Positions 12,905 through 26,033 of a stretch of DNA of 64,000 nucleotides are shown in pieces (position 1 is the stretch's first letter; every line of letters starts with the position of its first letter). Location of the stretch: the NCBI GenBank assembly GCA_943735955.1, contig OX030957.1, forward strand, positions 9,081,844 through 9,145,843, in the 5' to 3' direction. The notes under the pieces were generated by a model. The model was not told the DNA's origin. It made no database searches and saw only the letters and a program-made list of their open reading frames with translations. The DNA is from Piscicola geometra. Its lineage: Eukaryota > Annelida > Clitellata > Hirudinida > Piscicolidae. The translations under genes were made by a program, and so were the position numbers.

Positions 12905-14585
12905 ATGCATTTTGGTGCACCTCATTTATGATGAGGGTTGAAGTTATGCTAGTTTTGTAGTGCAATCTTTTAAAAGATTTCATGTTATGAATGTTTATTG
13001 GAATAATTTTAAATAATTTGTAAACGTATTGGAACAGGACTGATAAGACATATATTTGTTTTAGCATTGGGTTGCAATAACTCTGGTGAACGGGTAGCCG
13101 ATTGTTTAACGACTCTTGGTTTGACCAATGGTTATTGGTCTTAGGTTAAAATGAAACTGATGCCCTAGTAGCCTTTAAAGCGATTGAAATATTGCATCCT
13201 AAATGGCTAGAAGCCGCTATAATAATTCTAATTTATATTATTATTATTAATCTTATTCTTACTTTCGACTAAAATAGTAATTTTTAATTTAGTATTTTCA
13301 AAGCACTGTGTGAAGGAGCAAATATGATAAGAAAAATGTTTTGAGCTATAATTTATATTTAAAAAATTTAATTTTGACTGCATTTAATCGACTTGTATTC
13401 AGTTCTTCATAACGCATTGTTTTTGATCCCACCAACTTGATATTTTTTCAATGTTGGACCTATAGAATATGTTTAGTTGGTTCTCAAATCTGTTCGAAGC
13501 TTTTCCTTAAAATATAAAAATTATTGAAAAAAAATTTCTGTCAACGAGTTTCTAAAGTTTGTTTCCTTACTACGAAATAAAACCCCAACTAGTTTCATTC
13601 ATGTTTGTCAATGTTTAAGCACGCGATACTTTTTTGGTATTTATAAAATCTCTTGAAAACAACATTTTTTTAAATTCTTGAAAATGGTATATCAAAGATT
13701 TTATCTAAAAATATACCTCTTTATTTGTATCAAAATGTATAAAGATAAAATCAATAGAGATAAAAATCCTAAAATCCAAAAACTTAATTGGATTCTTTCT
13801 CATCAACCCAGATACCAATAAAATCATTAATAATAATTATATTTAATTGAATTATTATTTAAACTATTAATTTTATTACTTTCTAAATGAATGCTGGAGA
13901 TTTTTGTTGGTTGTGTTGATTAATTTTTTATTTTCAGTAGGCTTTGTAGTGATTTGTGTCGTTGTTTAAATTGTATGAGCTTGCCATTGATGTTATTCTA
14001 TTTTTTAAAGTTTTGTCGTTGATGGTGTCGTGATAATGAATGTTTTGTCGTTGCTGTTGCAAACGTAATTGAGATATTTCAAGTATGGAAGTAATTGATG
14101 TGTGCTTCAATCATTTGTTTTGAAGGAAAGTTCATAAAAAGTGAATGATGAACATTAAATGCTGCTTTTTAATAAAAATCTACTTAGATTATTGATTTTT
14201 CAAGGATCCAAAGTGGTGAAGTATTGAAAACGAATTGAGTGTGGCTGTAATTGTTCTGATGATGTCTGATCTGTTGTCACCATGCCATGACTCATTGAAG
14301 TTGGTTCTTGTTTAATAGAAATTAATGTGGTAATGTTGTATGTTTTTTATTTTGGTTTTGCTGTTTACATAGTTTCTCAGTTTAACTGTTGATGTTGTAA
14401 AGAAAGAACTCGTTAATGATTTTTTCATCATTAATTTACAGATTTTCGGGAGAAAAGTGTTTGCTTTTCTTGTTATAACGCGAGTTATAAAAAAATTGAA
14501 GTTTTTCTGATCTATTGATTTTTTAGATTTAAAAACAAAATCGATTAATTTTTTTCATATAGATTATTGCCTCTAGGTGGTATGG
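12905..14585. other. Nidogen 3' flank, no further gene
   Basis: AT-rich sequence after the nidogen stop. I see no AATAAA within the first few hundred bases; an aataaa lies near 13575, so the 3'UTR may be long. I find no coding exon or structural RNA. Confidence 0.35.
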
Positions 14586-14710
14586 TGAACGAATAAAATC
14601 CCCGGCGGGTAACATCCCCGCTCTGATTTTGAGAAAAACGCCCTTGTGGATAACAGCCCCGTCAGAAATTTCACGGATAAAAGCCCTGATCGGATAAAAG
14701 ACCCGTTCAC
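14585..14710. repeat. Motif array bounded by short inverted ends (possible MITE)
   Basis: Five variants of a 15-bp motif close to cggataaaagccccg lie at 14590-14604, 14606-14620, 14646-14661, 14674-14688 and 14691-14705. The block starts with gtgaacg (14585-14591) and ends with its reverse complement cgttcac (14704-14710). It is a GC-rich island in AT-rich DNA. I infer a small non-autonomous element or a protein-binding cluster. Confidence 0.5.
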
Positions 14711-14719
14711 ATTTTATCA

Positions 14720-16200
14720 GTTTTTTTTAAATGAACACTTAATTTAATAATAAAATAAATACTTTAACATAAAAAAATTATATTGGAAATAATCATATAT
14801 TTAACCAGTCAATTTGAAAATATATTTTCAACTATCTGTTGATATAGGTTTACAATGATTCGTGCTTTGAAAATGAAATACTATAGTAGCACTTAATTGA
14901 ATTCGTGCCACGCGGACACGCTAATTAAAAAGATTCGTGTTGTATTATTCCCCTGCTTTTTTTTAATGCGTCTTGTATCGAAAAGTTATTTTTAAATAAT
15001 AAAAGTTTAATTATTTTTTATTCCATTGGCAATTACATTGAAAGATTTGTGATCTATGTCGATGAAGTCACATCAGACAAATTCATGCAATTGTCCAGAT
15101 CGTGGTTTATTCTACTGGTCCTAAATCCTATTTAAATTCCTTTTTCGCTTTTGACTTATTCATCTTTCTTGATAGCTTTATTTTTATTTTTTTATTATAG
15201 AATCAAGCTAGCTTGCTTCTCTGAAAGACTAAGCTATGAAGCTCATTGGGTCAGAAGGTTAAGTGAGTAAGGATCATTAGATCTAACTGAAACAATACAT
15301 CACATCACAATAAAATATTTATTTTAGGATTTTTATTAAGTTACTCATTAAATGTATTCATTGAAACGAAACCATATTAGAGTAAATTGCCCTTAAACAA
15401 AAATACTTAATAAAAAACGAATTTTGGAAATGAATTTCTTTAGAGATCTTTCTTTTTTAGATAGAGTTTTTATTTTGCTTTCTTACAAAACATGAACTGC
15501 ACACGGTGGAGGCTACTGAGATCAGATTACCTAGTATAAACAATAGGAACTAGGAAACACAATATTTCTTCAGATTTTTCATGGCCAACTTTTTTCCGAC
15601 CGACACCTGCTTTGCAATATATTAAATAGTGGCAGATTTTCAAATCAATGGAATGATGTAATACATTTAATTATTTATATCACTCACCCTCTTTAAAACA
15701 AGACATACTAAATAATCAATAGGTTTTTAAACTACAGTCTTATTACACAATTCTTTTTTTATAAATAATTAATCTTACAAATTTTAAAACTCCTAATTCT
15801 TGTGTTTGAGAATACAAAACCCTTAAATAGTTGGTTATTTATTTTGAAAAAGAGCACATTCAGTTTATTCACAATGTCTTTAACGAATCATTTATTGGAT
15901 AATCTCATTCATCTCCAAGACTCAGTGCGATTCCATTGTTTACATTTCTTTTGTTCGTCGCTGCACCGACAAAAAACATCCGCTCCTAGCTTTCTTTGGA
16001 CTATAAACGTCGTGGGGTCAATGAGCACTGTGTTTCACTGATTTTAATAAGTAACTACAAATGGTCTTGAAATATTAAAACACTAATTTGTTTCTTGAAA
16101 CTTTATATTTTATGTTAAATCTTAGTTCAAAGAAAATTAATATTAGAAACAGGAAGGGTCATCAATATCGCTAAAGGTCTTGGAGAGATGATGCTGACTT
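14720..16200. other. Intergenic, no gene seen
   Basis: AT-rich sequence with frequent stops in all frames. No coding, RNA or mobile feature that I can support. Confidence 0.35.
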
Positions 16201-16214
16201 TAATTAATAAATTG

Positions 16215-16892
16215 ATGGATGGATGGATGGATGGATGGATGGATGGATGGATGGATGGATGGATGGATGGATGGATGGATGGATGGATGGATGGATGGAT
16301 GGATGGATGGATGGATGGATGGATGGATGGATGGATGGATGGATGGATGGATGGATGGATGGATGGATGGATGGATGGATGGATGGATGGATGGATGGAT
16401 GGATGGATGGATGGATGGATGGATGGATGGATGGATGGATGGATGGATGGATGGATGGATGGATGGATGGATGGATGGATGGATGGATGGATGGATGGAT
16501 GGATGGATGGATGGATGGATTGATGGATGGATGGATGGATGGATGGATGGATGGATGGATGGATGGATGGATGGATGGATGGATGGATGGATGGATGGAT
16601 GGATGGATGGATGGATGGATAGATGGATGGATGGATGGATGGATGGATGGATGGATGGATGGATGGATGGATGGATGGATGGATGGATGGATGGATGGAT
16701 GGATGGATGGATGGATGGATGGATGGATAGATGGATGGATGGATGGATGGATGGATGGATGGATGGATGGATGGATGGATGGATGGATGGATGGATGGAT
16801 GGATGGATGGATGGATGGATGGATGGATGGATGGATGGATGGATGGATGGATGGATGGATGGATGGATGGATGGATGGATGGATGGATGGAT
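16215..16892. repeat. (TGGA)n tetranucleotide microsatellite, about 680 bp
   Basis: Roughly 170 tandem copies of TGGA with only a few single-base interruptions (tgat near 16520, agat near 16620 and 16728, and at the 3' end). A period of four without stops keeps long frames open on both strands (MDGW and IHPS polymers); these are not genes. Confidence 0.99.
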
Positions 16893-17048
16893 AGATGAAT
16901 GTTTTCATGCTGTCACTGTTGTCTTTATTGGTTTTACAAAAGATATTCTATGAAACTCCAGTAGTTTGAGCTTTAACTCACCTGAAGCCGTCTTCATAAG
17001 AAAATAAACTCTTATCGGATCAAAAGTTTAGTAACGAAAAAATTATTC

Positions 17049-17214
17049 GGGTAAGATCCCGCCAAAGTGGTGCAAATTTTTAACTAGCTCCGCCCGCATT
17101 TACAATGCTGGCTAATTTTGGAACACTTTTTATAGATGTATCCTTTATATATCTGGATGAGTGGCAGTTAGCGCGTCCCAATCACCATCTGCACCGCTTT
17201 GGCGGATCTGACCC
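17049..17214. mobile_element. MITE-like element with about 26-bp inverted ends
   Basis: The left arm (17049-17074, gggtaagatcccgccaaagt...) is repeated in inverted, slightly diverged form at 17190-17214 (...ctttggcggatctgaccc). The whole element is about 166 bp and has no coding capacity, as expected of a non-autonomous DNA transposon. I could not identify a clean target duplication. Confidence 0.55.
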
Positions 17215-20200
17215 TCCAAATGTATTTTCTGGGAATAAAATGTAAAGTTATTGAATGCTAGGGGACCCTCTTTGAGCCATCGATATGCCAGAAAAAAAAG
17301 CCTACTTCGATGGAACTATTCCAATCTGTTTTAATCGGCAGAAACTACATATTAAAGAAAAAACCAAAAGTTGTCGATGAAAGAAAAGGTCATCGTGAAG
17401 AAGGAAAGGTTTGTCGGTCATCAGGTATGTTTGTTCGATAAAACCTTGAAAAGATAAGAAGACCGTTGAAGGAATCCATTAAGATATTTTATTACTAGGC
17501 CAAATTCAAATTTGTTTACATGCAACCAAAACAACATGAACTTGCTTTCAGAGTATAAATATTTTCATTAATTAATCAGACTTTGCCTGCAAAAACATAT
17601 AGAATTCTTTCGAAATAAAAGGTAGTTGTGATTATAATTTTGTAAAAGTGATTATAGTGTTGATAGTGTAACATTTATGATGGTCATAACCTTTTCACAT
17701 AGTGTCTTTGTTTTAAACTGACTCACGAACTTTATTGTAGCCGTCATAAAAACTTTCGTCTTTGAAGCAAATGTATTGTTAGCTTCTATTGTTATGTCCA
17801 TGCTTTTGGTGCATTTTTATGAGTAAGGTCGTATAAATAAATAAATAACACTTCATATTTTAGAATTGGTTTAAAATGTGTTATTTTTGAATGTTTGTTT
17901 TCTAACAGTATAAGGCATCATGTATTGATGTTGCAACGATGCTCAGAACACAAGATGACAAGTGCACAAAGGAAACCAACTCTTGAGGAGATTGTGATCA
18001 GAAGAGATTTTCAAGCTCGAATAACTGTGGTAATTAATTTGTTTAGAAAAATAATAGTTTTTATATCAAATAAGTAATAGTTTTTAGTGTCATAGACAAA
18101 CGAAAAAAAGATTTTAACGAATAATTAACTATATGAGTCTATATGTCTATATGAGTGGGTGTATGCGTGTGAACATATGAAAACGGATTTCAAAATATGG
18201 TTGTACATGTATGTGTACATAATAGACTATGTACGAATATATATTCATAAGTAATATACTATATACTGATGAACTTAATGTATATATAGGCTAGAAAATT
18301 CAGAGTGTGAGTATTAGTTTAGTTCGCTCGTATCATAGCTATGGTACAAAAGGATTTTTTAAGTTTTGAAATAAAATTAAGTTAGTTAGATTATGTTTTT
18401 GGAAAGCTAAACAAAAATTAGTAACACTCGTTGATCCAATCTTATTTTTCTGCTTCATTGCAAGTTTCGAAGGTGATTTCAGAGATTTAATTAAATATTA
18501 TTATTATTTAAAATACTATTTTTTTTGCATATTTACTTTCATCCATACTTTCTTCTTAAAGTTGCCTTTAATATAAATGTCCTATTTTGTTTTGGCAAAA
18601 GATCTTATTTTTAAAGTCTGCTTATATTAAATATTTGATCTAGGCTATTTTCCAACAATTCCTAAACAAGTCGCTTGAAGAATTTTTTAGCTTTTTTAGG
18701 GAAACTAAATTGTTTTTAAATCTTATACAGACTTCAATTTTCAGTACCCTACAGATTAAAATAGGCATGCACTAAAGCTCAAAGAGTTAAACATATTAAT
18801 AAAATACATTATTTTAATTATTACTTAAACCAGCTTATTTAAATTACTTTTAACCTGAAAGCTCTAAGAAAACTTTAACTTGATGTTAATAAATTACATG
18901 TGTTAATATGTGGACCACTCCAACTTATCACCAGCGTTATCCCCTTAGTATAAATAGTATTTATACTTGCTTGCCTAGTGCATTCAAGTGTTTGAACTTT
19001 CAAATAAGGTGTGCTTTCGATGAACTTTTTTGTTTCTCTTCCAGACCTGGTATACATTTTTATTATACTTTATAAAAGAAGAAGGAAACGTTAATTATTC
19101 TCATGGGTTTAATTTTAAGACCTCATTCATATAAAAACCTTTGAACGAATTAAGCGTATTTTAAGACCATCTGTATGCGTTTAAAGTTACTTCATTAAGA
19201 CTTTTCCATAAGGTTCAATAATAGTTTCATCTTATAAATACAGTTTGAACATTCTAATGATAGACGTTGTCACCTTAGATACATTGTTGAATTTAATAGT
19301 TTTCACACGCTGATAACCATCTCTTTCATTTAATTAAACTTTTTAAACTTCAATTAGCTTAATAATATATCTTTTTTGTTTTTACATTCTTCAATTATAA
19401 AAAGTTGGTTAGTGAGAAGTTATTTGCTAGTTTATTGAATATTGTCACGCACTTATACTGAATATTTTTAGTTCTGGAAAATGAGTTATTATAGCAAAAT
19501 AATTTTATAAATTTTTTTTATTATTTTCACTTTAGTCTTAAAAGCAAAAGTGTTTGACTTGTTCGAGATACTCGGCCTAAACTACCCTTTCTCTCCCTCA
19601 ATATTTATTTCGAAAAAAAGCTATCTAAGTATACAATTTATTTCCCATAATATAATATTCAACCAATACAAATTAATTTTAACTTATGTTATTCCATTTC
19701 CAAACTGAAAAAAAGGAATTATAGATAGGGTAAATAACTAAAATTAAACTAAACCTTAACCCTAACTTTGACCCTAATAAAAAAAATTTCGTATACATTT
19801 ACTTATTTTAAGAAATGCAAAAAATATCTATGTTATTTTTATCAAATTAACTTTGGTAGTTTTAAGAGAGTGGGTTGTTTGGTGCGATTATCCAGAACAG
19901 ATCCAAAATTACTTTCCAAGCACACCTCTATTGAAACCATATTTGTTTTTGATTAGGACACCATTGAACGTGTCTTTCAACCTAGTTTTCAGAAAAAATT
20001 CCCCTTCAAAGAGCCTTATCTGCTTACTGTTTTAAAATGGCTAGCAAGTGGCTTTACCTTCATTCATTCTGTAAAATACTATATATAACGAAATAACATT
20101 TTCAACAGAAAAAATTAAGACAAAATTGCAAACAATACCTGAAAGAATAAATTGACTAAGACAAAGAAACTAAAGTGCATAATTGTTAGAGTTAACCTTT

Positions 20201-21780
20201 CAAGAATTATTATGATAATGCCGTCGATAATTATTCCGATTCTCAGAAAAGATACAAAGAAAATATTTTAAGTATAAACCCTTTAGACACTTTCTAGGTG
20301 CTGGAATTAAGCCATTGGTGATGGTATATTGTAAAATCCCATGTTGAGCTTGGCGATGTAAATGATGGTTGAAGAATGTGGTAAAAAAAGCAACTTTCGT
20401 AAAATCCTTTCTGTCGAAACGACAATGTCACGATATTACGAAAATCCACCTTATAGAAGTTTGGAGTACGAATTTATACATTTTATTTAACGTTATTTTA
20501 TTTTTTTTCTGTAGAGTTTCATATCTGTGTAAAACTTATTTCGAAAATCTATGAAAAGGAGTAAACGCTAATTCTTAGAAAGTACGCTGATTCAGTCATT
20601 CTTAGTCTGATTTGTAAAAAAAATTTTTTGTTTTATTTTATATTTTTGGATCAAGTTATTGCTTTTAATTTTTTTATAATTTCACAGACTTTAGTTATTT
20701 TTATTCTTATTTTTTATCTAATTTAGCCTCTTAAAATTTTTAGACTGTTTATCATTAAGTTTTATAACAGCATACTTGGAGGAAGATTGTAGCTTCATTA
20801 ACCCATGTTCCAAATAGTTTTATAGCTTTTAAATTTACTTTTTTTATGTTGATTTTTGTTTGTTTTCATATTTAACAAAATAAAAATAAAATTTTAATGT
20901 TCAACATCATTTTTTAAAATAAAACAATCACTTTTAAAAATCCTGTGTACTTCACTTGCACTTCAAATCCTTTATGAAATCTCAGTTTAAGGACGAATGC
21001 TCAATAAACGCATTTTCTCACTCCATTATTATTGCTTCTCATGCAACTCTCTGTAGTGTCCTGAGGCAGTGCCTATGAAACGATGATTGTTTATCCTCAA
21101 CGCCTGTGTTCAAAGAAATTCTCTAAACTTTTGTTTTCTAAATTAATTATTAAATTAAACTTTATTTACTTTATTAATCATAGTTTTTTTTAGTTTCTGC
21201 TTGATTAATCATGTGATATCTCAGTCTCAACATCGTTGGAGTGTTGGCGTCTCGTTACAAGAACATTTTCTTGTGTAATGAAGCACATACCATTCCGAAA
21301 GAACCTAGAAATTACTGAATAATTAAATGGAAACGATAAGAGCATTATATTTTTTTAATAAAAGGAAATTCATAGTGTTCTGTGAAACGAGTTAACTAAA
21401 ATACCGCACTTCTGAATATTTAAAAGCTATGGATAATGTCTTTTTAGGATTTTACATTCGTATTCGGCAAAAGTTTTAATTCTCAAACTTTTATACGACC
21501 CTTGAAAAAGTGGGATTCATTAAATCATATCTTTTAAGAAATTAAATTTAATGAGTCTTAGTGCTTTAAATATTAAGAGTAAAAAAATTAAATTGTAACG
21601 TGTTTATTTTTACTTTAGTGCTTTTGCTATTTTTCAATTCGAAAGTTTGAGGCATAAAGCAATGGCATCCCAATGTTTGATAATAAGATTCTCCACGAGG
21701 CTTTTGACCGCCTAGTAACTAGTAACGCCTAGTCCGCCATAAGATTAATAATATTTTTTCTTAAAAATTCATCAGAAATT
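17215..21780. other. Gene-poor region; one possible orphan exon
   Basis: Mostly AT-rich non-coding DNA. The only segment with exon-like boundaries is about 17910-18030: an acceptor (ttttctaacag), about 120 bases open in one frame, then a donor (ACTGTG|gtaatt). I recognise no protein family in it and find no partner exons. Confidence 0.25.
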
Positions 21781-21782
21781 GT

Positions 21783-21927
<145 letters not shown>

Positions 21928-22182
21928 AAGAGAATTTTTCATGCTTAAATTCTTTCAATGTAAAATGTATAAAAAACACGAACATTGGAAAAAATAATCT
22001 TTAATTTTTTACAAATTTCCATAAGAGCTCATAAAATACAAAATTTTAAAAGACGGCTTGCAAACTTTTTGAAGGGGCTATCGAATGTATGGCGAGTAAA
22101 CAGAAGAGTAATTAGAGGGGTGATTAACGGTCCGTTGTTTGACTTCTCAAGAGGACAAACAACCTTAAATATTGCAGTTTAC

Positions 22183-22550
22183 CTAGAACCCGCCTCACAT
22201 TAATATGTGGGCATTCAAACGGACTTCATATGTAAACAAAATATATATATATATATATGTTTTAAACAAAAGAAAAAAATTATCGATATAAAATTTGTGT
22301 TTATCTATTCATTATAATATTGTCAACAATATTGTACCTTCAAAGGAGATAAAAATTTATTATTGTATTATACATATAATAAAAATATTATATAAATTAA
22401 TTTCAAATAGATACTCTCTTTACTTTGTTTCAAACGTTATTTTTTCTGCTTATATATGAAGTATTGCGTTAAGTCCGTTTACAAGATGGGCATGTTGGAA
22501 TCCGAACGCCGAATATAAAATGATGCGGGCTCTAGATGAAACGGGTTCTA
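22183..22550. repeat. Inverted-repeat element, about 370 bp
   Basis: ctagaacccgc (22183-22193) and aaacggactt (22217-22226) return in inverted order as aagtccgttt (22471-22480) and gcgggctctag (22525-22535), the last with one mismatch. This is an imperfect palindrome with a roughly 240-bp AT-rich centre, which suggests a foldback or MITE-type element. It has no coding capacity. Confidence 0.4.
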
Positions 22551-25500
22551 AGCATACTAATTTTCCGTTATGTATACCATAAGTGGCATGTACCTTTTTT
22601 TCTATATTTAGGCAAAATAATAATTATACTTTATATATTTGTTTAATGGCAATTTAAACACTTATAAGAAGTGGAACGTTGTTGTCGATGCGGCAGAGTG
22701 GTCGTTTTATTAGCACTTACTGGTGAGAGTCTAAAAAAAACTTTCAAAAATATTTTTAGTTTTTACAATTTTAAATTCTCGAATATATTTTTCGAAGTTA
22801 CTTTTAGCTTGATCAAGTTATGATGTCAAGACCATAAAGAATCTATCTACAAAATTTACTAGATTTAAAAATAAGTATCTTTTGATTTATGATAGGGTAG
22901 TTCTGACGCTTCTGATGTTTCTCGCGTGGAAGTTATTTCGCATAATAAATTACACACTCTTTTTTGGTGATCACGTTGAAAACTTTATAGAATTTAAAAT
23001 GGGTAAAAATGTCTCAGTAAAAATATAAATAATTTTTCTATAATTTATGTTTTATTTTAAAAAATATTATTTGTGTTTTTGTGTTTTGTCAAACGTTTCA
23101 CTGATTCACCATAACTACTTTGGTTTTTTTATAGCACTTGAAAAGGCCTTAATCGAGTGAGTAGTTGTTATCAGATGCTTTCACCTGATCCTTTCACTGC
23201 ATCAACTGCCTTATTATTGATGTTTGTTGGACCTAAAATAACCCTTAATTTTTATAAAAAGTTACAAAAACATTAATCATGAACTAATAAAAAAAATAAA
23301 AAAATTTGCTTTATATATATCTAAAAAAAAGCAGCTCTTCCTAATACTTAGAGTGGATTAATTGAATTAGCGATAACTATCAAAGAAGTACTTTCTAGAT
23401 GCACGAGATGCAGCTAGCACGTGCCTTGTGATGCCTGAAGGATGCTAAACTAAAAAGAGAACTTTTGTACTGAAAGATCATGAAAAATGTGTTTATAGAA
23501 AAAAAGTGATGTTTACTATTTTTAATGATTGAAAACTTCACTATTTATTTTTTGCATCTCAGCTGGTGTAGCATTAGGCAAGTACTGAGTTAAAAAACAA
23601 AACAAGTTGATTGTCTGGATAATTTGTTGAAAGTGGAAAATGACAGTGCTAATTATGATGACACAATGCATCATTATCTTGTCAAGTGTGCTAACTATAC
23701 TCAAGTATCTTGTTGAACGAGGTGTGTATCGAATGCATGAGTGTAACTTATGAATTTAAAAATAGATATATAAGAATAATATTCAAAAATGTAATTAGTT
23801 ATTAAAGTTTTGCCAGTCTAAATGATTTTATGTTTGTTTAGTTTAATATAAGTAAATTGAAAGTAAACTCAGCTGACGAACTTCTGAAACATTACGCAGT
23901 CACTTATCTATGCTGATTAATGCTTCAAGTATTCCACGTTACAAATTACCGAGATCTTAACCTCATTCACTCTAGTAGTGTTGTCAATATTATCAGCACT
24001 GCCTATTAATCAAGCCCATATCGGTCTGGTCAAGGGCACTCAGGCGATAGTGAATGCTCAGATGATGTGATACGGTGAAGCTGATTAATTTTGAAAACAT
24101 TGAGAACTATCAAAGCATTCTATTAGAAACAATTTAAAGCATTTTGTCATTTAGACCTAAGGATTTGAATAGGTAATGTTGTAGATAAATTAATAAAATT
24201 TATATTTGGATTTGAGTATATAAAATTTAAATTTAAACATGCTAAAATTTTTCAAGAGAAAATTTTATAAAGCTAAACAAACTAAAAACGTGCATATATT
24301 TTTTACACTACTTAAATAATACATTAAAAAATACTCTTTTATGTTTGGAAGCTGATTGTATATTTATGAAGTTTTAACTATTCCAAAAATTTACATTATT
24401 CAACATCTGGTATCAAAATTTGAACAAAGTTATGTAAAGTTAAAGATGCATTAATACAAGTATCCGAGTACCCGCATTTTTTAATAAATTAAAATAAAAC
24501 AAAATATTAACTTTTTACGGGGTTTAGTTATTTAAAAAAATATGTTATATAAAGCATAAAAAAGGGAAAAAAATCTTTTATTCATTAATTTTTTTAAATA
24601 AACAGTTTATAAGCATATTTGATTTAAATAAATATTGAACGCTTTAAAATGCGCATTTAACCTAAAATGTGCATTTAAACATTTTTTCTGCTACCGGGTT
24701 CTTGAGCTTTAGACTCACTGCCATCCTTCATTTTGATGCACACGTTTATTTTTATTTTATGTTTAAAAAAAATAATATCTGAATATTATAAATATATAAA
24801 AAAAATCCTGATGTTAATGGGTAATTACCCAGATTGCACTTATCTTCAATGCCAAGTATATCTACTAATTATGTGGTCTTCTAATGTATCTTTTATGTAG
24901 TTTAACAGAGCCAGACCTGTAAGAAGTCTTAATTACAAGACAACTGCAGCTCATTTATTAATTTCATTTTTTATAACTTTTTATTCAATAAGATTTTTTA
25001 ATCTCATTTAAAAAACATTATAAATAATATTTTTTCTAAAGTAGGAGAGTTATCCAAAGGACATTTATCATTACTTTTTCTACTTCTCACTGATGAAAGA
25101 ATAAATGCCTTTGAAGCTGATGGAGGGGCGTGTGAAAATAAAAAAGAATTACACTTTAATGAAAAGATTAGTAACTAGACTAGGGCAATTTTATAAATGA
25201 TGTTTTTCCAAAATGTAACTTGGGGACTCGCATTCACAGTGAATACGTTTTAAAGATATTAATATTCCCATTCAAATATCATTTGACATAGTAGCAAACT
25301 AGCTCTCAATCGTTTAGCCATTTCAAAAATCTGTTTTTTTTAAATTTATTTTTGTTAAATTATGAAAAGCATAAGATTTACATCAGGGTGTTCGTGCGAA
25401 CACTCGCGAGATCCTTGGAAAGCATAAATAAATAAAATTATGATCAAAGATAAAATTAATTTTTTATCATTTAAAAGTCTAAATTTCTTTTTTTCATAAA

Positions 25501-25925
25501 CAGATATAATCATTCTCTAGTTTTTTCGACTTCTGTTATTTCCTTGAGAAGGTTGAACAACAAAAAGTGTCCAGGCATTACCACGCACCCGTGATATTTT
25601 GTCATGTACTTCTTTCTTCGTATTCGATGTTTAAATTCTTTTGTCATTATTTTTAATAAAATTCAAGGTCATTATGTATGATGATGTCATAAAAGAAAAT
25701 ATTACTTTAGACTAAACACTTTCGTGAAAAATTGACATATTGAGAACAAAACCTGAAAGATAAATATGGACCGATGGTAATCGATTAAGGTTTTTATATG
25801 CTCACTGGTGACTTATGAATTTGATGATATACTTGCAATCCGAGTTGTCAAATACCAAGAAACCAAAATCATCAATGGTTCAAAAAATTGTATCAAGAAT
25901 TTACTCGTGCAGTTTCCAAGCGGTT
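22551..25925. other. Intergenic, no gene seen
   Basis: AT-rich sequence without supported genes. A short perfect palindrome (gtgttcg..cgaacac, near 25388) is present but isolated. Confidence 0.35.
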
Positions 25926-25930
25926 TATTT

Positions 25931-25938
25931 TATATAAA
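25931..25938 (+). promoter_or_regulatory. TATA-like box upstream of the CARD-SH2-pseudokinase gene
   Basis: TATATAAA about 100 bp before the start codon at 26034. The spacing would place initiation near 25960. Because the surroundings are AT-rich, the match alone is weak. Confidence 0.35.
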
Positions 25939-26033
25939 CGAAAAAACGCAATAAATTAATAATTTGACAATGAATCACTTTGTCATACGTTTTAAAAATC
26001 CAAAATTTTGTAAAATATCAAAAATGATCAAAA

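Noticed and set aside
16188..16953. Long MDGW / IHPS open frames on both strands
   Set aside because: They are by-products of a stop-free TGGA tetranucleotide array; all frames stay open equally.
19755..19782. Telomere-like ccttaaccctaactttgaccctaa
   Set aside because: Only two to three degenerate units in AT-rich DNA; not an interstitial telomere array.
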